NCBI RefSeq assembly: GCF_900604535.1
Contig: NZ_UWOT01000003.1
Coordinates: forward strand, 124,001 to 188,000
Length of the DNA: 64,000 nucleotides
Source of the DNA: Romboutsia_E sp900604535
Lineage (GTDB): Bacteria; Bacillota; Clostridia; Peptostreptococcales; Peptostreptococcaceae
Reading direction: 5' to 3'
Numbering within the stretch: the stretch's first letter is position 1; the number at the start of each line of letters is the position of its first letter. A model generated the notes under the pieces. The model made no database searches. It was not told where the DNA came from and was given only the letters and a program-made list of their open reading frames with translations. The translations under genes and the position numbers were made by a program. Positions 44,130 to 52,973 of the stretch are shown here, one piece after another.

Positions 44130-44163
44130 TATTAATAAACTTCAGTTTGAAGTAATTGTTTAT
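44113..44163 (+). repeat. 51-bp direct repeat, right copy
   Basis: Identical to 38326-38376. Here it includes the natural last codons and stop of the ABC ATPase gene, so this copy is the resident one and the left copy is the displaced duplicate. The start-to-start distance is 5,787 bp. Confidence 0.9.
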
Positions 44164-44803
44164 TTTTTACAATGTAAGTTATATCAGATTTTTTAGCAAT
44201 TTCGTTATTATGAGTTACTAAAATAACTGTTTTATTATGGTCCCTTACTAATTTTTCAAATATAGATATTATCTCATTTGAAGTATTTTCATCTAAGTTA
44301 CCAGTAGCTTCATCAGCTAAGATTAAATTTGATTCAGTAGCTAAAGCTCTAGCAATTGCAACTCTTTGCTGTTGACCACCACTTAAAGTTAATACCTTCT
44401 GTTTTCCTTGTTCTTTACTAAGTCCAACTTGTTTAAGTATTTCAATGGCCTTTTCTTTTTTATTAGAACACTTCACACCTTTTATCTCCATAGCGCAGAT
44501 AATATTATCTAAAGCACTCATATATGTTAATAAGTTATAGCTTTGGAAAATTATAGACACACACTTATTTCTATAATTAGAAAAACCTATATTATTTATA
44601 TTTTTGTTATCAAATAAAATTGAACCGGATGTTGATTTATCAAGACCAGCTGCTAATGATAAGAAAGTAGTTTTACCAGAGCCAGAAGGACCTATTATAG
44701 TATAAAACTTTCCTTGCTCAAAACTAGCATTGGCTTTATCTAAGATAACTGTATTGTTATTATAAGCATAACTTACATCTTTAAATTCTAATATTGTATT
44801 CAT
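44132..44803 (-). CDS. ABC transporter ATPase (MacB/LolD type)
   Basis: ATP-binding subunit of 223 residues: Walker A GPSGSGKTT, Q-loop FQSYNLL, signature SGGQQQRVAIARAL, Walker B LILADEAT and the H-loop VTHNN are all intact. The signature region and GNLDENTS are typical of the LolD/MacB/FtsE subgroup. It lies nine bases downstream of the permease gene, so the pair forms an operon. The last 11 codons form part of the 51-bp repeat that also occurs at 38326. Confidence 0.93.
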   Translation of the reverse strand: MNTILEFKDVSYAYNNNTVILDKANASFEQGKFYTIIGPSGSGKTTFLSLAAGLDKSTSGSILFDNKNINNIGFSNYRNKCVSIIFQSYNLLTYMSALDNIICAMEIKGVKCSNKKEKAIEILKQVGLSKEQGKQKVLTLSGGQQQRVAIARALATESNLILADEATGNLDENTSNEIISIFEKLVRDHNKTVILVTHNNEIAKKSDITYIVKNKQLLQTEVY

Positions 44804-44812
44804 ATAGTCCTC

Positions 44813-46327
44813 CTAACTATGCTTACTTAGTATATTTTTAGGGTTAAGTCTCATTACTGTAACAGCAGGAACACAAGTTGCTACAAGTGATATAGTAGCT
44901 CCTAGGGCAGCCATTTTAGCAAAATCAGACCCAGAAACAGAAACATCAAGTTCATCTATAACTTCTACATTAGAAGTTTGAGAGAACATTCCAGCAAAAC
45001 CACCTTTGCCACCCCCCATACCTTTACCTGAGTTATCACCAGGGATTCCTTGAGCACTAACTTCATTACTATCTTCAGATGATGAAATTTCAGAAGATAA
45101 AAGTTGGTTTGCAACTATATTACTAGTTGGTTTACCTAAAAGTGACGAAGCACCTAAAGATAAAACTAATATTAATAATATTTCAACTGCAAATTGAGCT
45201 ATTATCTTAGGCTTCTTTTCTCCAAGAGAAAGAAGTATACCTATCTCTTGGTTTCTATCTCTTATAGATAACATTATTATTAATGTTAAAATTAATCCTC
45301 CAGCGATAGCTATAACATATATAGATATTTTTGCAAATGAGCTTATATTTTCTATAGGACCTAGCATTTGCTCATAAGCTGCATCATTTGCATCTAATTT
45401 AAATGTATCAAAATCTATAGAAGAATTTTCTTGTGCATTAGCTATAAAAGCATCAACATTAGCAGGATCATTTAAATAGAATGTTGCACTATCAACTACA
45501 TTTTCATAATCAGAACCTTTGATTGTAGATATAGTATCTAGGTTTGTATATATGTTGTTGTATGGGCTAGATGCAGTATTCATCATAGCTTGTTCTGTGA
45601 AATCCTCACTAGAAGCATATATACCAATTATTTTTAAATCATATGTAGTACTTTCATCAGATGTAGAGCCTACAGTTATTGTATCTCCAACACTTAAATC
45701 ATTTTGACTAGCTAAGGCTTCTTCTATAACAGCAACATTAGATGAGGTATCTTCTGTTATCATATTACCTTCAACCATATTTATATTTCCATCTCTAAAA
45801 GATGAAGTTTGTTCTAAGCTAGAAACACCTGTTAAAGTAACATCACCCATATTACCCATCTTACCGCCTTGTCCCATTTGAGGCATATTAGAGCTAGTAC
45901 TTTCTCCAGTTGTAGTATCTTCTTCATCAGAAGCACCAACAGCAGTGAAGTTGCTTGCTAGTAAGCTTGTACTAGATTGAGCTAAATATTCTTCTACATA
46001 TTCAGATGATAATAATTCATTTATATATTCAGTAGAAACAGGTGTCATACTTGGTTTCATTTTATCAGGAGCAGGAGTTCCTGACGAATATGAAGCTGAA
46101 GACTCTCTTTGACTCATCATATTTTCTCTCATCTTTTCTGTATCAACTTTTAAAGTTACCTGAGCACCAAGTTGTTGTCTAGCTAAAACTCCTGCAGCCT
46201 TACTAGCAGTTTGTATTGATATACCACTTAGCACTAATAAACATATTGTTGTTATAACTGTAAATAAAAGTAGTGTTTTTGATAGTCTACTTTTAATGCT
46301 TAAAATTGCTCTTTTAAAAAAATTCAT
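44813..46327 (-). CDS. FtsX/MacB-type ABC transporter permease
   Basis: Membrane subunit of 504 residues: one N-terminal helix (FKRAILSIKSRLSKTLLLFTVITTICLLV), a large extracytoplasmic MacB-like domain with Met/Gly/Ser-rich stretches (around GQGGKMGNMGD and GKGMGGGKGGFAGMF), and three C-terminal helices. Such exporters move peptides, lipoproteins or antimicrobial compounds across the membrane. A TTG-initiated extension to 46363 overlaps the ribosome site AAAGGAG, so ATG at 46327 is the start. Six phased 11-bp repeats lie upstream. Confidence 0.9.
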   Translation of the reverse strand: MNFFKRAILSIKSRLSKTLLLFTVITTICLLVLSGISIQTASKAAGVLARQQLGAQVTLKVDTEKMRENMMSQRESSASYSSGTPAPDKMKPSMTPVSTEYINELLSSEYVEEYLAQSSTSLLASNFTAVGASDEEDTTTGESTSSNMPQMGQGGKMGNMGDVTLTGVSSLEQTSSFRDGNINMVEGNMITEDTSSNVAVIEEALASQNDLSVGDTITVGSTSDESTTYDLKIIGIYASSEDFTEQAMMNTASSPYNNIYTNLDTISTIKGSDYENVVDSATFYLNDPANVDAFIANAQENSSIDFDTFKLDANDAAYEQMLGPIENISSFAKISIYVIAIAGGLILTLIIMLSIRDRNQEIGILLSLGEKKPKIIAQFAVEILLILVLSLGASSLLGKPTSNIVANQLLSSEISSSEDSNEVSAQGIPGDNSGKGMGGGKGGFAGMFSQTSNVEVIDELDVSVSGSDFAKMAALGATISLVATCVPAVTVMRLNPKNILSKHS

Positions 46328-46384
46328 TAAAATAAGTTCTCCTTTTCTAAATTGTACCTTCAATTTTTATTTTAGAGATAAGGG

Positions 46385-46450
46385 ATGAACTTCATATGAA
46401 TGGTAGAAGAATATTCCATGAACTGGTTATGAATTTTATGTGAATTGTGA
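46385..46450 (-). promoter_or_regulatory. Six 11-bp phased direct repeats upstream of the ABC operon
   Basis: On the + strand ATGAA-type half-sites start at 46385, 46396, 46407 (AAGAA), 46418, 46429 and 46440 (GTGAA), exactly 11 bp apart; read on the minus strand they are TTCAT repeats. They end about 11 bp before a TAAAAT -10 candidate (46374-46369) for the ABC genes and cover its -35 region. Direct repeats at 11-bp spacing are the hallmark of OmpR/PhoB-type response regulators. Confidence 0.75.
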
Positions 46451-46526
46451 GTGCTTGTATAAAGTAATGTATTATGTTAGACTAAAAATGAGTAAATTTA
46501 TCATTTTTTAAATAGGAGGATACCAT

Positions 46527-46754
46527 ATGTTAAGCAATGTTTTAATGGGTGTACAGGTTGTACTAGGGATAATATTAATACTTGCTATAATGCCTCAAGA
46601 TAGTAAAAGTGCAGTTCCTTCACAGTTCGGTGGAGAAGGAAGTCAAAGTTACTTTAAACCAAAGGGTAAAGAAGCTTTCCTGGGTAGAGTAACTAAGATT
46701 GCTGCAGTATTATTCTTCTTAAATGCATTAGCATTAGTTGTAGTGAATAAATAG
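46527..46754 (+). CDS. secG: Preprotein translocase subunit SecG
   Basis: Small membrane subunit of the SecYEG channel, 75 residues. Two hydrophobic helices (VLMGVQVVLGIILILAIM and RVTKIAAVLFFLNALALVVV) flank a loop with the SecG-typical QDSKSAVPSQFGG and LGRVTK motifs. AGGAGG lies seven bases before the ATG. In related clostridia secG is followed by rnr; here a complex hairpin and a minus-strand permease gene intervene. Confidence 0.95.
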   Translation: MLSNVLMGVQVVLGIILILAIMPQDSKSAVPSQFGGEGSQSYFKPKGKEAFLGRVTKIAAVLFFLNALALVVVNK

Positions 46755-46760
46755 TTTTTT

Positions 46761-46900
46761 GGAGTTGGTTGTGCTGGAATATGGCCGGTGGTTGATATGT
46801 AAGTTTTCTTCCATGCAGCAAAGAATGCTGCAAATGTCAGAATAACTTAACATATCAATTACCACGTGCTGGGTGTTTCCAAAATAACTTAACTCCTTTT
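46761..46900 (+). terminator. Complex hairpin and terminator after secG
   Basis: GGAGTT at 46761-46766 pairs with AACTCC at 46890-46895, followed by five Ts. Inside, GGT..TTGATATGT pairs with ACATATCAA..ACC, and CAGCA with TGCTG at the tip. A 16-base block at 46802-46817 (AGTTTTCTTCCATGCA) recurs exactly in the hairpin after rnr at 50411-50426, so both belong to one repeated palindromic element. Confidence 0.65.
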
Positions 46901-46921
46901 TATTTTGATAGGAGTAAAAGA

Positions 46922-47866
46922 TTATATTAAAGCAAATTGCTTTAATATTAGTATCCATAAAAATACGGTTGGGATACAGAATAAGCATGAGAATACTATT
47001 GATTGTTCTGCTAATATACTATCTCCACCCATTTGTTTTGCCATTTGGAATGATGATACTGCTGTTGGTGCTGCAAAAACTAGTAGTATGCTTAGTAATT
47101 CTATTTCTCTAAATCCAAATGCTACAGCAATTGGTATAAATATAAGTGGTACAAATATTAGTTTATTACTAACTATGAATATAGTCTTTTTAAAATAAGA
47201 TTGTACGTTGCCAAATGAGAAAGATCCACCTAGTAGTATAAGTGAAAATGGAGTTGCTATTTTAGAAATATCGTTAACTGATTTTTCTAAGAATGTAGGC
47301 AACTTAATTCCCAATAAAACAAATATAAGACCAATAGCTGAAGCTATAATAAGTGGATTAGTAATAACACCTTTTATAATTTTTTTGTAGTCTATATTTT
47401 TATCTTCTCCTCTAAACAGCTCTAAAGCTATAACTGATAAAAGATTAAACAGAGGAACTACTATAGCTATTAATAATGCTGTAATACCAATCTTTTCATC
47501 ACCAAAAAGTTCAGTTGCAACAGGCATTCCAAAAATAACGAAGTTACTTCTAAAAATACCTTGAATCATAACACCACATTTTGAGTTATCTTTTTCAATT
47601 TTAGGAATAACAATTAATAAAAATAAAAATAGGATTATAACCGAGATAACCGAGAATAGTATTAAGTTTAGATTAAACGAACTTTTTATATCGCTCTTAT
47701 AAACATTATAAAATAATAGTAATGGTAGGAAAACTTTAAAACAAATTGTATTCATTGAATTTAAAGTCTTTAAATCTAAAAGCTTTATATGCTTTAAATA
47801 ATATCCAAGTGACATTACTAGAAATAGTGGAGAGACCACATTAAAAGATAGAATTAAATTATTCAT
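46922..47866 (-). CDS. AEC-family (auxin efflux carrier type) transporter
   Basis: Membrane protein of 314 residues with about ten helices. The N-terminal VVSPLFLVMSLGYYLKH and the C-terminal FAAPTAVSSFQMAKQMGGD motif are typical of the AEC family, which includes malate and other organic-acid carriers. The substrate is unknown. It lies on the minus strand between secG and rnr, converging with secG. AAAGGAG lies seven bases before the start. Confidence 0.88.
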   Translation of the reverse strand: MNNLILSFNVVSPLFLVMSLGYYLKHIKLLDLKTLNSMNTICFKVFLPLLLFYNVYKSDIKSSFNLNLILFSVISVIILFLFLLIVIPKIEKDNSKCGVMIQGIFRSNFVIFGMPVATELFGDEKIGITALLIAIVVPLFNLLSVIALELFRGEDKNIDYKKIIKGVITNPLIIASAIGLIFVLLGIKLPTFLEKSVNDISKIATPFSLILLGGSFSFGNVQSYFKKTIFIVSNKLIFVPLIFIPIAVAFGFREIELLSILLVFAAPTAVSSFQMAKQMGGDSILAEQSIVFSCLFCIPTVFLWILILKQFALI

Positions 47867-47900
47867 ACATATACTCCTTTATATTAAAATGTCAGTATAC

Positions 47901-47967
47901 TCTAGTGTAAAAAAAATTATATGAAAAATCAATGAAACTCATATAAAAACACTTAAAATACACTAGA
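47901..47967 (-). promoter_or_regulatory. Nested inverted repeats upstream of the AEC gene
   Basis: TCTAGTGTA at 47901-47909 is complementary to TACACTAGA at 47959-47967, and TTATATGA at 47917-47924 to TCATATAA at 47939-47946, nested inside. They lie 35-100 bp from the AEC start codon and could be operators or a structured leader. The rest of the 375-bp gap to 48241 is extremely AT-rich with nothing else I can identify. Confidence 0.4.
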
Positions 47968-48241
47968 AAATCAATAATATAAAAAGTATGATTAATTTAA
48001 GGTAAATTATGCTAGAATAACAATATATTGTAAAATAGTTTGGAAATATATAATAAATAAAATAATTATCATAAATATATTAAATATGCTAAAGATGATA
48101 ATAATAAATAATAGAATAAAATAAAAATTAATAAAATTAAATTTATAATTAATAATTATAATGTTTTAGAAAATATGTAGTATATATTTAATAATAAGAA
48201 TTTTATGAACTTAATATAAAAAAGTAAATAGGAGGACTAAC

Positions 48242-50383
48242 ATGGTACCAGGACTTAAAGAAAGTTTATTAGGACTAATAAATGATCCAGCATACAATCC
48301 TCTAAAGAAAGAAGAACTTGCAGTTATATTTAATATACATCCAGCGGAGATGGCAATGTTTTTTAATTTTTTAGATGAATTAGAAGAAGATGGATATATA
48401 TGTAAAAGTAAAAAAGGAAAGATAATGTCATTGAATCAAATGGGATTATTTGTAGGTAAATTCGTATCTCATAGAAAAGGATTTGGATTTGTTGAATCTG
48501 ATGAAGAATTTACACAAGACTTATTTATACCAGCAGAGTATGTAAATACTGCAATGCATAACGATAGAGTTATAGCAGAAATTATAAACCCTGCAACTGA
48601 AGATAGAAGAGCAGAAGGTAAAATAATAAAAGTAGTTAAAAGAGAAGTTACTCAAGTTGTTGGACTATTTAAGCCAAGCAGAAACTTTGGATTTGTAATA
48701 CCAGATAATAAAAAATTTAATCAAGATATATATATTCCTAAAAAGTTTTTCTTAGGAGCAAGAGAAGATGATAAAGTTGTTGTTGAAATAACTATATGGC
48801 CTTCAGAGGATAGAAAGCCAGAAGGTAAGATAGTTGAAGTTTTAGGACAAAAAGGTGAAAGAGGAGTTGAGATTGATTCTATAATTAAGGCTCATGGACT
48901 TCCAGAAGAATTCCCTAAAAAGGTTTTAGAAGAAGCTGAATTTGTAGCGGTTCCAATACCGAAAGAAGAAATAGAAAGAAGATTAGATATAAGAGAGTTA
49001 AAAACATTTACTATAGACGGTGAAGATGCTAAAGATTTAGATGATGCTGTATCTATAGAAAAATTACCTAATGGAAACTTTAAACTAGGAGTTCATATAG
49101 CAGACGTTACTCATTATGTAAGAGAAAAAAGTAAATTAGATAAAGAAGCTTTAAAAAGAGCAACTTCAGTTTACTTAGTTGATAAGGTAATACCAATGTT
49201 ACCTAAAACTCTTTCTAATGGAATGTGTTCACTAAATCCATTTGAAGACAAACTTACTTTATCAGTATTTATGGAAATAGACCATAAAGGTGATGTAGTA
49301 AAACATGATATACATGAAACTGTAATAAATTCTAAAGCTAGAATGACTTATACAGAAGTATCTGACATACTAGAAAAAGACGATGAATTATTAAAGAAAA
49401 CTTTCTCTCATATGGTTGAAGAATTTAAAATGGCTGAAGAGCTAGCTAGAATTCTTATGAAGAGAAGAGAAGAAAGAGGAGCAATAGACTTTGACTTCCC
49501 TGAAGCTAAGATAATTTTAAATAAAGATGGAGAAGTTGTAGATATAAAACATTATGAAAGAAGAATATCCAACAAGATAATAGAAGAGTTTATGCTTATA
49601 AGTAATGAAACTGTAGCTGAACATTATTTCTGGTTAGGTGTACCTTTCGTTTATAGAATACATGAAACTCCATCAGCAGAAAAAATGGAATCACTAAGTA
49701 AATTTGTTGCTACTTTTGGATACAATATAAAAGGTGATTTAGAAGAAGTTCATCCAAAAGCATTACAAGCAATAGTTGAAAAAATAAAAGGAACTAGAGA
49801 AGAAGAAGCAATAAGTACAATATTACTACGTTCTTTAAAACAAGCTAGATATGAGCCAAACTGTATAGGTCACTTTGGTTTAGCAGCTAAGTATTATTGT
49901 CACTTTACTTCTCCAATAAGAAGATATCCAGACTTACAAATACACAGAATTATAAAAGAACAATTAAATAATAAATTAACTCAAAAAAGACAAGAACAAT
50001 TAAGCGGAATTGTTGATTATGCATCTACTCAATCTTCTGAAAGAGAAAGAGCAGCAGAGCTTGCTGAAAGAGATGTACATGATTACTACAAAGCTTGTTA
50101 CATGGCTGATAAGGTAGGTCAAGAATTTGATGGTATTGTTTCTAGTGTAACTAACTTTGGTATGTTTGTTGAGCTAGAAAATACTGTTGAAGGTTTAATT
50201 AGACTTGCTAATATGGCTGATGATTATTATATTTACGATGAGATGACTTATACTATTATAGGTGAAAGAACTAAGAAAACTTATAAGATAGGTGATCCTG
50301 TTAGAATTAGAGTTGATAAAGTTAACGTAGACTTTAGAGAAATAGATTTTGCGTTATTAGGTAAAATAGATGACCAAGAGTAG
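48242..50383 (+). CDS. rnr: Ribonuclease R
   Basis: 3'-5' exoribonuclease, 713 residues: an N-terminal winged helix (about 1-65), two cold-shock-like domains (about 70-210), the RNB catalytic domain with metal-binding aspartates in DGEDAKDLDDAVS (about 260-272), and a C-terminal S1 domain (FDGIVSSVTNFGMFVEL). It degrades structured RNA and works with SmpB/tmRNA in trans-translation, which fits its neighbours. GGAGGA precedes the ATG. The short tail after S1 lacks the Lys-rich extension of the E. coli enzyme. Confidence 0.97.
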   Translation: MVPGLKESLLGLINDPAYNPLKKEELAVIFNIHPAEMAMFFNFLDELEEDGYICKSKKGKIMSLNQMGLFVGKFVSHRKGFGFVESDEEFTQDLFIPAEYVNTAMHNDRVIAEIINPATEDRRAEGKIIKVVKREVTQVVGLFKPSRNFGFVIPDNKKFNQDIYIPKKFFLGAREDDKVVVEITIWPSEDRKPEGKIVEVLGQKGERGVEIDSIIKAHGLPEEFPKKVLEEAEFVAVPIPKEEIERRLDIRELKTFTIDGEDAKDLDDAVSIEKLPNGNFKLGVHIADVTHYVREKSKLDKEALKRATSVYLVDKVIPMLPKTLSNGMCSLNPFEDKLTLSVFMEIDHKGDVVKHDIHETVINSKARMTYTEVSDILEKDDELLKKTFSHMVEEFKMAEELARILMKRREERGAIDFDFPEAKIILNKDGEVVDIKHYERRISNKIIEEFMLISNETVAEHYFWLGVPFVYRIHETPSAEKMESLSKFVATFGYNIKGDLEEVHPKALQAIVEKIKGTREEEAISTILLRSLKQARYEPNCIGHFGLAAKYYCHFTSPIRRYPDLQIHRIIKEQLNNKLTQKRQEQLSGIVDYASTQSSERERAAELAERDVHDYYKACYMADKVGQEFDGIVSSVTNFGMFVELENTVEGLIRLANMADDYYIYDEMTYTIIGERTKKTYKIGDPVRIRVDKVNVDFREIDFALLGKIDDQE

Positions 50384-50386
50384 TTG

Positions 50387-50492
50387 GTAGCTTCGGGGTA
50401 GGTGTTATGGAGTTTTCTTCCATGCAAAGTAAAGGGCGCTTTGCGAATGGAAGGAAAACTTCCATAAACACCAATCCCTTCGCTTTAGCTAC
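50387..50492 (+). terminator. Long imperfect hairpin after rnr
   Basis: GTAGCT near 50387 pairs with AGCTAC near 50487, with GGTGTTATGGA against TCCATAAACACC, and TTCCATGCAAAG against CTTTGCGAATGGAA at the tip, giving a stem of more than 40 pairs with a few bulges. A 16-base block (50411-50426) is shared with the hairpin after secG. There is no obvious T-run, so the role may be transcript-end protection or it may be a dispersed palindromic repeat. The rest of the 349-bp gap to smpB is AT-rich. Confidence 0.6.
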
Positions 50493-50732
50493 TTTATTGG
50501 TCAACGTATTTTAAGCTTGAGAGTTAGGATTAAAAGATTTTTTTGTTTATATTTATTGGTTTGGTTAAGATTAAATTTTTTATTATTGGTGCGTATATTT
50601 ATGTTGAGTTATTTTAATAATAAGCTTAGAATATAGTTAGTTATGTTGACTATAAGCTATAAATATGGTATATTTTTACTTATAATATGTAATTTATATT
50701 AATGAAATTTTTTTGTGAAGAAGGTGAACTTG

Positions 50733-51188
50733 TTGTCAGGTAAAAAGGTGTTAGCTACAAATAAAAAAGCAAGACATGAGTATTTTATAGAAGAAACTTA
50801 TGAATGCGGTATAGAGCTTAAAGGAACAGAGGTTAAATCAATTAGACAAGGTAAGATTAACTTAACTGATGGTTTTGGATCTGTTGATAATAGTGAAGTA
50901 TTTTTAAAACAAGTTCATATAAGTCCTTACGAGCAAGGAAATAGATTTAATGTTGATCCTCTTAGAGTTAGAAAGTTATTACTTCATAAGAGTGAAATAA
51001 GAAAACTTATAGGGGCAACTACTATAAAAGGTTATTCTCTTATACCACTTAGTATGTACTTAGTACGTGGTAAGGTTAAGCTAGAATTAGCTTTAGCAAA
51101 AGGTAAAAAGCTATATGATAAGCGTCAAGACTTAGCTAAAAAAGATGCTCAAAGACGTATAGAAAGAGAAATGGCTGGAAGATACTAA
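50733..51188 (+). CDS. smpB: SsrA-binding protein
   Basis: Binds tmRNA and delivers it to stalled ribosomes. The 151-residue form starting at TTG 50733 gives the expected N-terminus SGKKVLATNKKARHEYF. The conserved GIELKGTEVKSIRQGKINLTDGF core and the basic tail KKLYDKRQDLAKKDAQRRIEREM are present. An earlier in-frame GTG (50715) precedes the ribosome site AAGAAGGTG, so it is not used; TTG 50730 is an alternative. ssrA itself begins 139 bp downstream. Confidence 0.95.
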   Translation: MSGKKVLATNKKARHEYFIEETYECGIELKGTEVKSIRQGKINLTDGFGSVDNSEVFLKQVHISPYEQGNRFNVDPLRVRKLLLHKSEIRKLIGATTIKGYSLIPLSMYLVRGKVKLELALAKGKKLYDKRQDLAKKDAQRRIEREMAGRY

Positions 51189-51327
51189 AAAATCCATTAG
51201 TTAACATTGATTTTTGTTTTCAAAAATATTATATTATATATACATTCTTAATTAACAAATAAAAACTGAATATAGAAATGGTGAAGTTTGCGAAAGAAAG
51301 ACAGTCTTAAGGACTTTAAACTACCAC

Positions 51328-51680
51328 GGGGGCGTAAAGGTTTCGACGTGGGTTTGGAACTTGGGGCTGCGTGCCGTGTTACTCTGGGTCACGTAAAAAC
51401 TGGGGAACTTAAAATAAACGCAAACGATAATTACGCTTTAGCAGCTTAATTGACTGCTCGACCCGCCTAAGCCCTCCTGCCGGCTAGGCCTGGTCGTCAT
51501 TTATGCAGGGAACTACTTTTGGGATGTCTCGACCAAAAGCGGAGTAATCGAGACTGGCCAATCACATAGCCTGCCGCTTGGCGATGTGAGAGGCGAGACG
51601 ATAAGTAAAGTCGGCTACGCACGTAGATGCAATGAGGAAAAGACTTGCGGACAGGGGTTCGACTCCCCTCGTCTCCACCA
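51328..51680 (+). ncRNA. ssrA: Transfer-messenger RNA (tmRNA)
   Basis: Rescues stalled ribosomes and tags the unfinished protein. The 5' end GGGGGCG pairs with CGTCTCC before the 3' ACCA, forming the tRNA-like acceptor; the T-arm TTCGACTCC is intact at the 3' end. The internal reading frame starts with the GCA resume codon at 51420 and encodes ANDNYALAA. Length is about 353 nt. An integrase-carrying element follows, and the 3' end of ssrA is a known integration target for such elements. Confidence 0.96.
51420..51449 (+). other. tmRNA proteolysis tag reading frame
   Basis: Ten codons read ANDNYALAA and TAA stop. The C-terminal ALAA is the degradation signal read by ClpXP-type proteases. Confidence 0.93.
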
Positions 51681-51709
51681 ATAATTGCTTATTAGAAGCT
51701 ATATAGATT

Positions 51710-51748
51710 GGAATTGCTTAATTATATAAAATTAGCAATTCCTTTTTT
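51710..51748 (+). terminator. Terminator after ssrA
   Basis: GGAATTGC at 51710-51717 pairs with GCAATTCC at 51735-51742, followed by six Ts. Confidence 0.88.
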
Positions 51749-51825
51749 AGTATAATAAAACACAATAGTAACACAACTACAAAGTATTTTAATTAAAATT
51801 AGGGAGAAGGTACAAGGGAAACATA

Positions 51826-52971
51826 ATGCATAATATAAAATTGATTTATGATAATATAGAAGAAGTAAAAGTTAATAGAAGGAAAAAATATATAACAATA
51901 AATATAAAAGATGAAATTATCGATAGTCAAACATTATATTATATAGCAGCTAGATTTAAGCATTTGCTTAAGTTTAAATATATGAAATATAAAATTAACC
52001 TTATATTTGGTAAAGTTAAATTTGCGGACAAGATTACATATTTAATACTAGATGCTCTATTATATGACATGTTTAAAAGAACTAATTTTGAAATAGGTAT
52101 TGAGATGGAGGGTTCATTAGGTGAAAGTATACAAAGCTTAGGTTTTACTAATACGGCATTATATAGAACCGGAATTTTAACGAAAGGTAATTTAAATAGA
52201 AGGGTTTTTATAGATGAGTATAGAAAGTTAGTAGTCAATGAGAATACATATAGAAAACTATTAAGTAGAGAAGAGTTAGATGACATTATGATTGAATCTA
52301 TAATAGCTACTGATGTAGCTAGTTCATTAAAAGTATGCTGTGATGATGACGAGTGGATAGATGATATAGCAGAGGTTTCTTCAGAGTTAGTTTGTAATGT
52401 AAGTTCTCATACTAAAGGAGAGTGCTTATTAGATATAAATTTTAGCAATACAATTAAAGAAATAGATAATGATATAGAAAAGAACTATATTCTAGTAAAT
52501 ATATCAGTTATAAATTTTTCTGAGAATAATTTGTATGATGAAATTAAGGTTAATATTAAAGAAAATAAATATAACTCAGATGACAAATTATATAGTAAGG
52601 TATATGATGCTTACGAAACTCACAAAAGATATTTTGATGATATATATAATGAAGATCACTTTTTCATGATAACTGCATTCCAAAACCATGTAACTAGTAG
52701 GCGTTTAAAGTCAGGCAATAACGGTACTGGTCTTACTAAGTTAATACAAAATATCATAGGGAAAGCGAAAGATGAATACTCATATACAATGAGTGGAGAA
52801 AATATTATATTTTTTAGAAATGAATACTTGAATATGTCAGAAGATAAATTCATAGGATTTAATAAAGAGCAAGATTATTTTAAATCACGTCCTGATCCAA
52901 ATATAATTAGCAGATCTACTATATATATACCGGGAACAATACAGAATTTATTATTAATAAAGGAGATTTAA
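51826..52971 (+). CDS. GHKL-type ATP-binding protein of unknown function
   Basis: Soluble protein of 381 residues. The C-terminal half resembles a GHKL (histidine-kinase-like) ATPase: an N-box-like SSELVCNVSSHT near residue 187, a degenerate middle motif (ILVNISVINFSENN), and a G2-like GNNGTGLTKLI near residue 302. No phospho-accepting His domain is seen. The N-terminal half (about 1-110) has no domain I recognise. It starts after GGGAGAAGG and ends two bases before the STAS-like gene. Such ATPase plus STAS-like pairs recall the anti-sigma / anti-anti-sigma logic; that role is inferred. Confidence 0.7.
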   Translation: MHNIKLIYDNIEEVKVNRRKKYITINIKDEIIDSQTLYYIAARFKHLLKFKYMKYKINLIFGKVKFADKITYLILDALLYDMFKRTNFEIGIEMEGSLGESIQSLGFTNTALYRTGILTKGNLNRRVFIDEYRKLVVNENTYRKLLSREELDDIMIESIIATDVASSLKVCCDDDEWIDDIAEVSSELVCNVSSHTKGECLLDINFSNTIKEIDNDIEKNYILVNISVINFSENNLYDEIKVNIKENKYNSDDKLYSKVYDAYETHKRYFDDIYNEDHFFMITAFQNHVTSRRLKSGNNGTGLTKLIQNIIGKAKDEYSYTMSGENIIFFRNEYLNMSEDKFIGFNKEQDYFKSRPDPNIISRSTIYIPGTIQNLLLIKEI

Positions 52972-52973
52972 TT

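Noticed and set aside
46905..47198. Plus-strand open frames opposite the AEC gene
   Set aside because: They are antisense shadows of a clear membrane-transporter gene with a good ribosome site on the minus strand.
51660..51680. Second copy of the ssrA 3' end as right attachment site within the window
   Set aside because: I looked for TTCGACTCC and the CTCCACCA end downstream to 64000 and found none, so the right boundary cannot be placed.
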